From NCBI GenBank assembly GCA_964598005.1, contig CAZRAL010000064.1, positions 1 to 13,784 on the forward strand: DNA of 13,784 bases. Direction: 5' to 3'. Origin of the DNA: CAZRAL01 sp964598005. Lineage in GTDB: Bacteria; Pseudomonadota; Gammaproteobacteria; Burkholderiales; Usitatibacteraceae. Numbering within the stretch: the stretch's first letter is position 1; every line of letters starts with the position of its first letter. The position numbers were made by a program, and so were the translations under genes. Of this stretch, positions 1 to 7,885 are shown piece by piece. The notes below the pieces were generated by a model. The model had not been told where the DNA came from. It made no database searches and saw only the letters and a list, made by a program, of their open reading frames with translations.

Positions 1-58
1 TATGGACTATTCTTGTCAATACGCGGCTCATGGAGGACTTAATCAGAGGTTCCTTTAT

Positions 59-877
59 TCAATCCTGCCCCAATTCTTCGCCCAATTCGCGCGAACGCAT
101 CCAGGCAGCTTTTACGCCTTCAATAAATTGCGTTTTTAGTTGCTGTGCATCGAACGATTCGATGGCGCGCGCAGTTGTACCCCCCTTGGAAGTCACCTGG
201 GCGCGCAGTACATCAGGTGTTTCAACACTGGTCGCTGCAAGCTGCGCTGCGCCGCGAAAAGTCTCGCGCGCGAACGTACTCGCAGCGTCTGCACGTAGCC
301 CCATTTCGCGCGCAGCCTGCTCCAATGCTTCGATAAAATAAAAAACATATGCCGGACCGCTACCCGAGACCGCGGTTACTGCATCGAGCATCACTTCGTC
401 GTCAAGCCATAACGTCCTCCCCACAGCACTCAGCAATCTCTGCGCAAGTGCACGCCCGCTCTCTGGTACACCGGCAGCTGCACAGAGCCCGGTAACGCCA
501 GCATGAATAAGTGCGGGGGTGTTAGGCATGGTGCGGACAATATAAGGATAATTTCCTAGCCACCTCGACAGATCGCCAATACGTATGCCTGCTGCGATCG
601 AGACGACCAAGGCTTGCGACAATTTGCCGGCAAGGGGGGCGATGGCCTCCTTCATGGCTTGCGGCTTTACGGCAAGGACAATGGCATCCCAATTATCCTT
701 TGCTGCATCAGCCGTTATTGAAGGTGCAACCGCAATGCCAAAAGCGGCCTGTAAGTTTTTGCGGGGATTTTCTGCAGGCTCAATCGCGAGAAACGATGTG
801 GGGGAGTAATTTTTTGCGATCAAACCACCAATGATGGCACGTGCCATATTGCCGCCGCCAATGAATAATATTTTCAT
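59..877 (-). CDS. proC: Pyrroline-5-carboxylate reductase ProC
   Basis: Cytoplasmic enzyme that reduces 1-pyrroline-5-carboxylate to L-proline with NAD(P)H, the last step of proline synthesis. The 272-residue length is normal for the family. Visible motifs: Rossmann dinucleotide site GGGNMA (residues 7-12), AVKPQ (69-73), RTMPNTPA (115-122), the family core SGSGPAYVF (171-179) and VTSKGGTTARAI (228-239) in the substrate-binding helical domain. The ATG at 877 is supported by an AAGGA about nine bases upstream. It lies downstream of yggS on the same strand, the conserved yggS-proC order. Only 58 bases remain before the window edge, so a further operon member such as yggT could lie outside. Identification is secure. 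Confidence 0.97.
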   Translation of the reverse strand: MKILFIGGGNMARAIIGGLIAKNYSPTSFLAIEPAENPRKNLQAAFGIAVAPSITADAAKDNWDAIVLAVKPQAMKEAIAPLAGKLSQALVVSIAAGIRIGDLSRWLGNYPYIVRTMPNTPALIHAGVTGLCAAAGVPESGRALAQRLLSAVGRTLWLDDEVMLDAVTAVSGSGPAYVFYFIEALEQAAREMGLRADAASTFARETFRGAAQLAATSVETPDVLRAQVTSKGGTTARAIESFDAQQLKTQFIEGVKAAWMRSRELGEELGQD

Positions 878-957
878 GACGCGCCATCCTTGTTGAGGAA
901 TTGATTAACGCCCATACATAAGGATCGAGAGTATTCATGAATAAAAAAATCTTTCAT
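874..957 (-). CDS. Possible 27-codon ORF filling the yggS-proC gap
   Basis: A short ORF with ATG at 957-955, one base after the yggS TGA. It ends in a TGA (876-874) that overlaps the proC ATG in an ATGA junction. A purine-rich Shine-Dalgarno, GGAGAGAGGG, lies in the last yggS codons six bases before the ATG. The predicted peptide begins MKDFFIHEYS, is mostly polar, has one Cys, and shows no membrane segment or domain I recognise. The exact fit between the two genes suggests a translational coupling peptide, but an 80-base gap free of stops can arise by chance. No function is proposed. Confidence 0.3.
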   Translation of the reverse strand: MKDFFIHEYSRSLCMGVNQFLNKDGAS

Positions 958-958
958 T

Positions 959-1645
959 TCAAGCCCTCTCTCCAAAGATGGCCGCACCAATTCTGATCAT
1001 GTTAGCCCCTTCAGAAATAGCAGTCTCAAAATCTCCACTCATCCCCATCGATAGCGTATCCAGAGAAATCCCGTGCGCTTCCATTTGCTCCGCTAAATGC
1101 CGCAGCAAACCGAATTGTTGGCGCTGAATCGAGATATCGGGATTGTTTTCGATAATCGTCATCAGTCCCCTCAGTCGCAATCGTGGCAACCCAAGCGTAT
1201 AACGTGCCAGCGGTAGTGCATCGTCTGGAGCGATTCCACACTTGCTTGCTTCGCCGCTCACATTTACCTGAATACATACATTTAATGGTGGTATTCCTTC
1301 GGGCCGGGCCCGCGCCAGCGCATCAGCAATTTTCACGCGATCCAGACCATGAACCCAGGCGAAATGGCGGGCGATTGATTTTGCCTTGTTGCTTTGAATA
1401 GGGCCAATAAAATGCCACTCGATATCCAGATCGCACAGCTTTTCGATTTTATCCAATGCTTCCTGGACATAGTTTTCGCCAAAACAGCGTTGGCCCGCTG
1501 TATAGGCCGTACGAATGGCCTCGGCAGGCTGTGTTTTACTGACCGCCACCAGGCAAACGGGCCTACGTTGCGTTACCGGTAACGCAAAAATAGCCGCACC
1601 AATACGCGCCTGTACATGTTGCAAGTTCGCTTGGATTGGGGACAT
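959..1645 (-). CDS. yggS: YggS/PLPBP family PLP-homeostasis protein
   Basis: Single-domain, fold-type III PLP-binding protein (228 residues), known in the family to bind pyridoxal phosphate and keep vitamin B6 and amino/keto-acid pools balanced without clear catalysis. Visible motifs: VAVSKTQP (residues 33-40) with the PLP Schiff-base lysine K37, FGENYVQEA (55-63), WHFIGPIQSNK (77-87), QVNVSGEASKCG (126-137), SMGMSGDFETAI (199-210) and the phosphate-binding RIGAAIFGER near the C-terminus. I chose the ATG at 1645 over a TTG two codons upstream; neither has a good Shine-Dalgarno. It is divergent from pilT across about 114 bases and is followed by proC, a common proteobacterial arrangement. Confidence 0.95.
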   Translation of the reverse strand: MSPIQANLQHVQARIGAAIFALPVTQRRPVCLVAVSKTQPAEAIRTAYTAGQRCFGENYVQEALDKIEKLCDLDIEWHFIGPIQSNKAKSIARHFAWVHGLDRVKIADALARARPEGIPPLNVCIQVNVSGEASKCGIAPDDALPLARYTLGLPRLRLRGLMTIIENNPDISIQRQQFGLLRHLAEQMEAHGISLDTLSMGMSGDFETAISEGANMIRIGAAIFGERA

Positions 1646-1759
1646 AATCAAAAAAATTGCTGTTGGCCTGTTGATGCCAGTTAAGCTGGTTTGAAATCTT
1701 TATGCTGGCCTTGGTGCAAAGTAGTCTCAATTAAATAGCGAAAATCTGGGAAAATTATA

Positions 1760-2803
1760 ATGGAAATTGCTGAACTCCTCGCCTTCAGTTTCAAGAATAA
1801 GGCTTCTGATCTTCACCTCTCCGCGGGCTTGCCACCAATGATTCGCGTCCACGGCGATGTGCGGCGCATCAATGTACCCGCACTTTCGCACGAGGAGGTT
1901 CACGGCATGGTGTACGACATCATGAATGACGGGCAACGCAAAGTCTATGAAGAAAATCTGGAATGCGATTTCTCGTTCGAGATCCCCAATCTTGCCCGCT
2001 TTCGCGTCAATGCCTTCGTGCAGCAACGTGGGGCTGGCGCGGTCATGCGGACGATTCCGTCCAAAGTGCTCTCGCTGGAAGAATTGAATGCGCCCAAGAT
2101 TTTTGCCGAAATTTCCAATCAGCCGCGTGGCCTGGTGCTGGTGACCGGCCCGACCGGGTCGGGCAAATCGACCACCCTCGCGGCCATGATCAACTACATC
2201 AACGAGAACGAATTCGGCCACATTCTCACCGTCGAAGACCCCATCGAATTCGTGCATGAGTCGAAGAAATGCCTGATAAACCAGCGCGAGGTAGGGCCGC
2301 ATACCTTGTCCTTCTCCAATGCGCTGCGTTCTGCACTACGCGAAGACCCGGACATCATTCTGGTCGGCGAGATGCGCGATCTGGAAACCATCCGGCTGGC
2401 GATGACCGCAGCAGAAACCGGGCATCTGGTATTCGGCACTTTACATACCAGCTCGGCAGCCAAGACGGTAGATCGCATCATCGACGTTTTCCCGGCAGCA
2501 GAAAAGGAAATGATCCGCGCCATGCTCTCGGAGTCGTTACGTGCGGTCATCTCGCAAACGCTGTGCAAAACCAAGGATGGCACCGGGCGCGCGGCCGCGC
2601 ACGAAATCATGATCGGCACTCCCGCCATTCGTAACCTGATCCGCGAAGCGAAGATTGCCCAGATGTACTCGGCCATCCAGACGGGGCAGGCACTCGGCAT
2701 GCAAACGATGGATCAGTGTCTGACGGACCTGGTTCGACGGAATGTCATTTCGGTACTGGAAGCACGCGGCAAAGCAGCGAATAAAGATAATTTCAACGGT
2801 TAG
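1760..2803 (+). CDS. pilT: Type IV pilus retraction ATPase PilT
   Basis: Hexameric cytoplasmic ATPase at the base of type IV pili that depolymerises the pilin fibre, powering twitching motility and DNA uptake. The 347-residue length is standard. In order: N-terminal PAS-like domain (about 1-100), Walker A GPTGSGKST (130-138), Asp box ILTVEDPIEFVH (155-166), Walker B DIILVGEMRD (198-207), His box TGHLVFGTLHT (220-230), and the PilT-specific AIRNLIRE motif (289-296) needed for retraction. The ATG at 1760 has only a weak GGGAA upstream. pilU follows 61 bases later on the same strand. Nothing is missing, so it should be functional. Confidence 0.98.
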   Translation: MEIAELLAFSFKNKASDLHLSAGLPPMIRVHGDVRRINVPALSHEEVHGMVYDIMNDGQRKVYEENLECDFSFEIPNLARFRVNAFVQQRGAGAVMRTIPSKVLSLEELNAPKIFAEISNQPRGLVLVTGPTGSGKSTTLAAMINYINENEFGHILTVEDPIEFVHESKKCLINQREVGPHTLSFSNALRSALREDPDIILVGEMRDLETIRLAMTAAETGHLVFGTLHTSSAAKTVDRIIDVFPAAEKEMIRAMLSESLRAVISQTLCKTKDGTGRAAAHEIMIGTPAIRNLIREAKIAQMYSAIQTGQALGMQTMDQCLTDLVRRNVISVLEARGKAANKDNFNG

Positions 2804-2864
2804 CGGGTAAAATTTTGCGCATCAATGCCAGCAGGCTACTGCAACGTAAAGGAATAATGTAAAA

Positions 2865-4007
2865 ATGGAACGCGAACAGGCACTTAAATTTGTCCACGAC
2901 CTTCTCCGCGCAATGGTTGCCAAGAGGGGTTCGGATTTGTTTTTTACCGCCGGATTCCCGCCAGCAATAAAAATTGATGGCAAAGTAACCCCTGTCTCAC
3001 AACAAAGCCTTTCGCCGATTCACACGGCCGATATTGCGCGCTCCATCATGACCGACCGGCAGACGGCCGATTTTGAAGCCACGCATGAATGCAACTTCGC
3101 GATTGCGCCTACGGGGATTGGCCGATTTCGTTGCAATGCTTTTGTTCAGCAGGGACGAGTTGGCCTGGTACTGCGCACCATTACAACGCAAATTCCGAAA
3201 TTCGAAGACCTGAATTTGCCGGTGGTATTGAAAGATGTAGCCATGACCAAGCGTGGCCTGGTGATTTTCGTCGGCGGCACAGGCTCGGGTAAATCAACTT
3301 CTCTTGCCGCCATGATTGGTTACCGAAATGAAAACAGTTACGGCCATATCATCACCATCGAGGACCCGGTAGAGTATGTTCATGAACACCGTAACTGTAT
3401 CGTCACTCAGCGTGAAATCGGCGTGGATACCGATAACTGGTTTGCCGCGCTGAAAAATACACTGCGCCAGGCGCCTGACGTCATTCTTATCGGCGAAATC
3501 CGCGATCGCGAGACCATGGACTATGCAATTGCTTTTGCAGAAACCGGGCATCTGTGTATGTCCACCCTGCATGCCAACTCGACCAACCAGGCACTCGATC
3601 GCATCATCAATTTCTTCCCCGAAGAACGCCGTCAGCAATTGCTGATGGACCTCTCGCTCAATTTGAAAGGCTTTGTTTCTCAGCGTTTAATTCCCAAAAA
3701 GGAAGGCAAGGGCCGTGTGGCCGCCATCGAAATTTTGCTCAATTCTCCGCTGATTCAGGACTTGATTTTCAAGGGCGAAGTACATGAAATCAAGGATGTA
3801 ATGAAACGTTCGCGTGAAATCGGCATGCAAACTTTCGATCAAGCGCTGTTTGATCTTTATGAAGCCGATCTGATTTCTTACGAAGATGCACTACGCAACG
3901 CGGACTCGTTGAATGACCTGCGTCTCAAAATCAAACTCGAAAGCAAAAACGCCAAGGGTAAGGATTTATCTGCAGGACTTGAGCATCTGGAAATTCTAAA
4001 ACATTAA
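2865..4007 (+). CDS. pilU: PilT-dependent retraction ATPase PilU
   Basis: Paralogue of PilT that assists retraction, especially against load, and normally depends on PilT. It has 380 residues, with the usual PilU extension after the ATPase core. Walker A GGTGSGKST (137-145), Asp box IITIEDPVEYVH (162-173), Walker B DVILIGEIRD (205-214) and His box TGHLCMSTLHA (227-237) are intact. The PilT AIRNLIRE motif is replaced by PLIQDLIFKGE (295-305), typical of PilU. AAAGGA at 2848-2853 precedes the ATG. It probably shares a transcript with pilT. The charged C-terminal tail (about 352-380) is weakly conserved in the family. Confidence 0.96.
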   Translation: MEREQALKFVHDLLRAMVAKRGSDLFFTAGFPPAIKIDGKVTPVSQQSLSPIHTADIARSIMTDRQTADFEATHECNFAIAPTGIGRFRCNAFVQQGRVGLVLRTITTQIPKFEDLNLPVVLKDVAMTKRGLVIFVGGTGSGKSTSLAAMIGYRNENSYGHIITIEDPVEYVHEHRNCIVTQREIGVDTDNWFAALKNTLRQAPDVILIGEIRDRETMDYAIAFAETGHLCMSTLHANSTNQALDRIINFFPEERRQQLLMDLSLNLKGFVSQRLIPKKEGKGRVAAIEILLNSPLIQDLIFKGEVHEIKDVMKRSREIGMQTFDQALFDLYEADLISYEDALRNADSLNDLRLKIKLESKNAKGKDLSAGLEHLEILKH

Positions 4008-4016
4008 AAAGTGGAC

Positions 4017-4034
4017 GCGCTAACTTTTTAGCGC
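4017..4034 (+). terminator. Small hairpin after pilU, possible weak terminator
   Basis: A perfect 7-bp stem GCGCTAA/TTAGCGC with loop CTTT starts ten bases after the pilU stop. No uridine tract follows, so intrinsic termination would be weak. Position is the main support. The rest of the gap to 4173, between convergent genes, shows no other convincing feature. Confidence 0.35.
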
Positions 4035-4173
4035 CGATTTGTTCCAAGAGAAAAGGGCAGGGATTTGCTCTTTTTCCATCTGGGGCTTAGCCAGAGATTT
4101 CTTATATAAATTGCAGCGAATAGTTCAGTAGAAAGCCCAATGCACATCAAAAAATAGTGCACCACAAAAAATA

Positions 4174-4749
4174 TTATTCTTTTTCAAGTCCTTCTGACGT
4201 TACAGATACTACTGGCGGGGAAGGCGGTATTTTTGGCGTCATCACTATTTTTGCTGGATCGCAGCCACCTGGCACTTTTGCCACTTCACCAGTCACCGCC
4301 ATGCCACCCTTTCCTGGCATATTGATAGTCACCATATATCCCAACGACCCATCGCCGCGCTGGATCGTCACCGTTTCTGCCAGTGTGCCATCTTTACAGG
4401 AGAGTTTGAGTTGTTGTTTGCCTTGCTCTTCGCGTTGTTGCAAGACATCGCATTTGCCCTTCAATTTTTCCAGCGTATCGAATTTGACGAGCGCCTGTTT
4501 TGCTTCTTTATTTTCTGGTGTCAGGCATTTTTCATCACGCTGAGTCGTGGTACGCGAGGGCTTAGTATCACGCACACCGTAGTATTCGTATTTCACAACA
4601 GTTTGCCAACGCTCTCCTGTTTGTTGTTTTTGTGTGGACTCTTGCGAGATTACAGGCATACTCATTGTGGCTCCAAGAAACGAAATTCCCAGCCTTACGT
4701 ACCAATGATTGACATGCGATTGCTGTAGGCAAATTGACTGTGTTTTCAC
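4174..4749 (-). CDS. Exported DUF3617-like protein
   Basis: Small, probably periplasmic protein of unknown function. From the GTG at 4749 it has 191 residues: a basic/polar N-region, a modest hydrophobic stretch (about 18-35) resembling a signal peptide, then a domain with four cysteines (C75, C100, C118, C163). The layout resembles DUF3617: an N-terminal W-x-T-x-V strand, CLTPE, GKCDV, LSCKDGT, then GDGSLGYMVTINM and a final GGC. The cysteines probably form two disulfides. The GTG at 4749 is chosen because AGAGAGG lies five bases before it. An upstream GTG at 4812 would overlap the gtsD stop as GTGA but would bury the signal peptide. The C-terminal tail is rich in Pro and Ser. It may be read with the gts operon. 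Confidence 0.6.
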   Translation of the reverse strand: MKTQSICLQQSHVNHWYVRLGISFLGATMSMPVISQESTQKQQTGERWQTVVKYEYYGVRDTKPSRTTTQRDEKCLTPENKEAKQALVKFDTLEKLKGKCDVLQQREEQGKQQLKLSCKDGTLAETVTIQRGDGSLGYMVTINMPGKGGMAVTGEVAKVPGGCDPAKIVMTPKIPPSPPVVSVTSEGLEKE

Positions 4750-4808
4750 GCCATCCTCTCTAATTACTTGCATGCTCAATTTCTGTTGGTTGGAAGCTCC
4801 GCGAATTT

Positions 4809-5930
4809 TCACACAATCCGGCGATCCGTATCCGAATCGAACAATACGGCTTTTGCCGTATCCACAGCCAGCTTTAGCGCACGCGCATTTGCCGGTATGG
4901 CAGCCGGATGAATACGTGCGATTACAGTCGATTCACCAAAGCGTGTATGGATAAAGCAGTCCGCGCCGGTAGGCTCGGCAAATTCTATTGGACATTCGAT
5001 AGTTTGTACTGCTGCTTCCCCCGCGCGCGGCAAGTCGGTGAGATGTTCGGGACGTAACCCCAGAATAATCTCGCGGTTTTGGTACGCATCGAAATGAGCC
5101 GCAAAAGCGGGCAGTTGGATACACTGCATAGCACCGCCAATCTTCACTTCCACGCCAAAGCGGTTTTCGGTCGCATTTTCCACCTTTACTAATTTGCCGC
5201 GGATCAGATTCATCGGTGGTGAGCCCATGAAGCCCGCCACGAACAAGTTGGCGGGTTGATCGTAAATCTCCTGCGGCGAGCCGAATTGCTGAACGACACC
5301 ATCTTTCATCACTGCAATGCGGTCGCCCAGTGTCATGGCCTCGATCTGGTCGTGGGTCACGTAAACGATGGTGGTGCCCAGTCGTTTATGCATCAGCTTG
5401 ATTTCGGCGCGCATTTCAACGCGCAATTGCGCATCCAGATTGGAAAGTGGTTCGTCGAACAGGAACAGTTGCGGCTCACGTGCGAGCGCACGGCCCATGG
5501 CGACGCGCTGGCGCTGCCCGCCGGACAATTGCGCGGGCTTGCGATCGAGCAAGTGCCCGATCTGCAAGGTGGCCGCCACCCGCTCGATAATGCGCGCCTG
5601 TTCGGCCTTAGCAACTTTGCGCAATGAAAGCCCGAAGGCGATGTTGTCCCGTACGCTCATCGAGGGGTACAAGGCATAGCTTTGGAACACCATGGCGATG
5701 TCGCGATCCTTTGGTGCGAGATCGTTGACGCGCTTGCCCCCGATGAAAATGTCGCCCGAGGTCACACTTTAGAGACCGGCAATCATGTTGAGCAGTGTTG
5801 ATTTACCGCAGCCCGAGCCGCCGACGAGGATCAAAAATTGTCCGTCTTCAATTTCCAGGTCGATGCCCTTCAATACCTCCCCTCCGTTGGGAAATATTTT
5901 GCGTACATTGCGGATTGCAAGGCTTGCCAT
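4809..5930 (-). pseudogene. gtsD: Sugar ABC transporter ATPase GtsD (MalK/UgpC type), interrupted by in-frame TAA
   Basis: ATPase subunit that would power the GtsBC permease. Reading from the ATG at 5930 gives a complete 373-residue MalK-type protein, but codon 54 (5771-5769) is TAA. Before the stop: Walker A GGSGCGKST (37-45; the usual Pro at the second position is Gly) and MIAGL. After it: Q-loop Q83, signature LSGGQRQRVA (135-144), Walker B with D159/E160, H-loop H193, and a C-terminal regulatory (TOBE-like) domain with MGSPPMNLIRG. The family normally has Glu at the stop position, so one GAA-to-TAA change explains it. An internal GTG (5765) could restart translation only without Walker A. 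The start has a good AAAAGGAAA. No other lesion is visible, so either the mutation is recent or it is a sequencing error. Confidence 0.85.
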
Positions 5931-5954
5931 GGTTATCTTTCCTTTTTACTCTTT

Positions 5955-6058
5955 TCAGGACTGACGCAAAATTGTTCCAGCAAGGCGCAGCGGCGCAGGC
6001 AGTAAATCGTACGACCAGGCGCTGCAACGCAGCGGGGGCGGTTTTGCGTCAGTCCTGA
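5955..6058. mobile_element. 104-bp MITE-like element with perfect 17-bp terminal inverted repeats
   Basis: TCAGGACTGACGCAAAA (5955-5971) is perfectly inverted at 6042-6058, enclosing 70 bases of GC-rich sequence with smaller internal complementarity (GCAGCG/CGCTGC). It begins three bases after the gtsC stop and ends 24 bases before the gtsD start, leaving the gtsD Shine-Dalgarno intact. It has no ORF. Size and perfect ends fit a non-autonomous transposon relic or a dispersed intergenic repeat. I see no convincing target-site duplication. In the gts transcript it would form a long hairpin. Confidence 0.6.
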
Positions 6059-6061
6059 TTT

Positions 6062-6919
6062 TTATCCTTTCACTGCGCCGGCAGTTAACCCGCGCACAAA
6101 ATATTTTCCGGCAATGATGTAGACGAACAATGTCGGCAATGCGGCAATGATGGCCGCTGCCATATCGACGTTGTATTCCTTGACTCCCGTCGTCGTATTG
6201 ACGAGGTTGTTGAGCGCGACTGTAATAGGCTGTGAATCGACACCGGAGTACACCACTCCAAACAAAAAATCATTCCAGATTTGCGTGAATTCCCAGATGA
6301 TGCTGACCATGATGATCGGGCCGGAAATAGGCAGCAGAATGCGCCAGAAAATGGTCAGGAACCCCGCACCATCGACGCGGGCTGCCTTGATGAGTTCGGC
6401 AGGGATCGCGACATAATAATTGCGAAAAAACAGGGTGGTAAACGCCAGCCCATAAATGACGTGCACGATAATCAGCCCCGTGGTGGTGCTCGATAAACCC
6501 AGTGCGCCCAGCAGGCGCGCCATCGGCAACAAGACGACCTGAAAGGGAATAAAGCACCCCACCAACAAGGCGGTGAAAATGATTTCCGATCCGCGAAAAC
6601 GCCAGTGCGCCAGCACATAACCATTGAATGCGCCGATCACGCTGCAAATCAAAACAGCGGGGACAGTCATGGCAATCGAATTCCAGAAAAACGGCGCCAG
6701 CCCTTCGCAGCGCACACCAATGCAGGCGCTGCCCCAGGCTTTGGCCCACGCTTCGGCGGTCAGGCTATGCGGGAGCGAGAGCAAATTCCCTGCACGGATT
6801 TCGTCCAGCGATTTGAGCGAAGTCACGATCATGACGTAAAGCGGCGCCAGCGCATACAACGCGAAGAAAATCAGCAGGATGTAAATCGCGGCGCGCGCCG
6901 GGGTAAATTTCGGTTCCAT
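6062..6919 (-). CDS. gtsC: Sugar ABC transporter permease GtsC (MalG type)
   Basis: Inner-membrane permease subunit of a carbohydrate importer; it would pair with GtsB. It has 285 residues with about six hydrophobic segments (first at about 10-33, last at about 253-275). The cytoplasmic EAA coupling loop, ELIKAARVDGAG followed by WRILLP (175-197), is intact. The charged KSLDEIRAG after the first segment is typical of MalG-like proteins. The ATG at 6919 is chosen over an upstream in-frame start at 6955: it lies one base after the gtsB stop and GGGAG precedes it at proper spacing. An insert with two cysteines (about 66-71) in the first periplasmic loop resembles that seen in glucose-type GtsC proteins. 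The gene looks functional although its partner ATPase is interrupted. Confidence 0.92.
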   Translation of the reverse strand: MEPKFTPARAAIYILLIFFALYALAPLYVMIVTSLKSLDEIRAGNLLSLPHSLTAEAWAKAWGSACIGVRCEGLAPFFWNSIAMTVPAVLICSVIGAFNGYVLAHWRFRGSEIIFTALLVGCFIPFQVVLLPMARLLGALGLSSTTTGLIIVHVIYGLAFTTLFFRNYYVAIPAELIKAARVDGAGFLTIFWRILLPISGPIIMVSIIWEFTQIWNDFLFGVVYSGVDSQPITVALNNLVNTTTGVKEYNVDMAAAIIAALPTLFVYIIAGKYFVRGLTAGAVKG

Positions 6920-6920
6920 G

Positions 6921-7811
6921 TCAGCGCTCCCGATGCGTGGTGCGCACTTCCGCATACATCAATGGCACCATGATGGCGATAACAGTCATCAGGATCATGA
7001 CGGCCGACGCCGCGCCCAGCCCCAGCTGGCCGCGATTGAAAGAGAACTGATACATAAAAATCGCCGGCAGATCGGAGGCATTGCCCGGCCCCCCGCCGGT
7101 CAACGCCATCACCAGATCGAAACTCTTGATGGCGATATGCACCAGAATCAGCAGTACGCTGAAAAATACCGGACGCATGGCCGGCAGCACGATGCGCCGA
7201 TAAATCACGTGCATGGGCGCGCCATCGATTTGCGCCGCCTTGATGATTTCCGTATCGATGCCGCGCAGGCCAGCGAGAAAGAGCGCCATGGCAAATCCAC
7301 ACGATTGCCAGACGCCCGCAATCACCACGGTATAAATGGCTTTATCGGGATCGACCAGCCAATCGAAACTGAATGAGGTCCAGCCCCAATCGCGTAGCAA
7401 TTTTTCGAAACCCAAGCTGGGCGTGAGAATCCATTTCCAGGCTGTGCCCGTTACCACGAAACTCAAGGCCATGGGATACAAATAAATGGCGCGCAGCGCG
7501 CCCTCGGCACGGATTTTTTGATCCAGCAGAATGGCAATGAATAAACCCACCGCCACGCTGATGCCGACAAACAGCGTGCCAAACAGGGCAAGATTCTTGA
7601 GCGAATTCCACCAACGCTCGTTATCGAATAATTCGACGTAGCGCTCCCACCCGGCAAACTCCCAATTGGGCAGCAATCGCGATTCGGTGAAGGAGAGTAA
7701 AACCGTCACCAGAATAAAACCGTAAATAAATACCAGCGCCGCCAAAACCGTTGGCGAGAGCACGATTTTAGGCAACCACTCATCAGCAAACCGATGGCTG
7801 ATATGCGACAT
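6921..7811 (-). CDS. gtsB: Sugar ABC transporter permease GtsB (MalF/UgpA type)
   Basis: Inner-membrane permease subunit, 296 residues from the ATG at 7811, with about six transmembrane segments (first about 17-41, last about 268-287). The EAA loop EIIKAAQIDGAP followed by YRRIVLP (188-210) contacts the ATPase. The MALTGGGPGNAS stretch (235-246) is strongly conserved in MalF/UgpA-like permeases. An upstream TTG (7862) is in frame but lies inside the terminator stem, so I reject it. No clear Shine-Dalgarno precedes 7811, which may mean low translation or dependence on upstream context. It is separated from gtsA by an intrinsic terminator. Confidence 0.9.
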   Translation of the reverse strand: MSHISHRFADEWLPKIVLSPTVLAALVFIYGFILVTVLLSFTESRLLPNWEFAGWERYVELFDNERWWNSLKNLALFGTLFVGISVAVGLFIAILLDQKIRAEGALRAIYLYPMALSFVVTGTAWKWILTPSLGFEKLLRDWGWTSFSFDWLVDPDKAIYTVVIAGVWQSCGFAMALFLAGLRGIDTEIIKAAQIDGAPMHVIYRRIVLPAMRPVFFSVLLILVHIAIKSFDLVMALTGGGPGNASDLPAIFMYQFSFNRGQLGLGAASAVMILMTVIAIMVPLMYAEVRTTHRER

Positions 7812-7836
7812 GGCGGTAGAAAAAAGGGGCGAAGAG

Positions 7837-7876
7837 AAAAAAACGTACCGGCTCAGTCTCAAGCAGCCGGTACGTT
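7837..7876 (-). terminator. Strong intrinsic terminator/attenuator between gtsA and gtsB
   Basis: Perfect 12-bp stem AACGTACCGGCT/AGCCGGTACGTT (arms 7865-7876 and 7842-7853) with an 11-base loop. On the transcribed minus strand it runs into seven consecutive T (7843-7837). It lies 28 bases after the gtsA stop and 25 bases before the gtsB ATG. A leaky terminator here would give many binding-protein transcripts and few permease transcripts, a known strategy in binding-protein-dependent importers. Confidence 0.88.
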
Positions 7877-7885
7877 ATTCCCTGC

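Noticed and set aside
36..60. GACTTAATCAGAG and GTTCCTTTATTC near the left edge recur (inverted with one mismatch, and direct) at 13494-13506 and 13446-13457, suggesting IS ends flanking the whole window
   Set aside because: Repeated 12-13-mers are expected several times by chance in 13.8 kb, and spacing and relative orientation differ at the two sites. No transposase is visible.
1652..1759. Promoter pair in the yggS/pilT divergent gap
   Set aside because: Candidate hexamers such as TTGAAA lack a partner at acceptable spacing, so no specific promoter can be assigned. The short CCAG-TTAAG-CTGG palindrome there is too small to call an operator.
1727..2302. 191-codon minus-strand open frame opposite pilT
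   Set aside because: Complementary to conserved pilT codons, with no Shine-Dalgarno and no recognisable family; a shadow frame.
5393..5765. Treating the ATPase as a complete gene starting at the internal GTG (5765)
   Set aside because: The product would lack the first 55 residues including Walker A, and an intact ATG, Shine-Dalgarno and coding sequence exist upstream of the TAA. A broken full-length gene explains the data better.
6062..6955. gtsC starting at 6955, overlapping gtsB
   Set aside because: This adds 12 residues that merely re-read the gtsB 3' end. The ATG at 6919 has a proper GGGAG and matches the usual N-terminus of MalG-type permeases.
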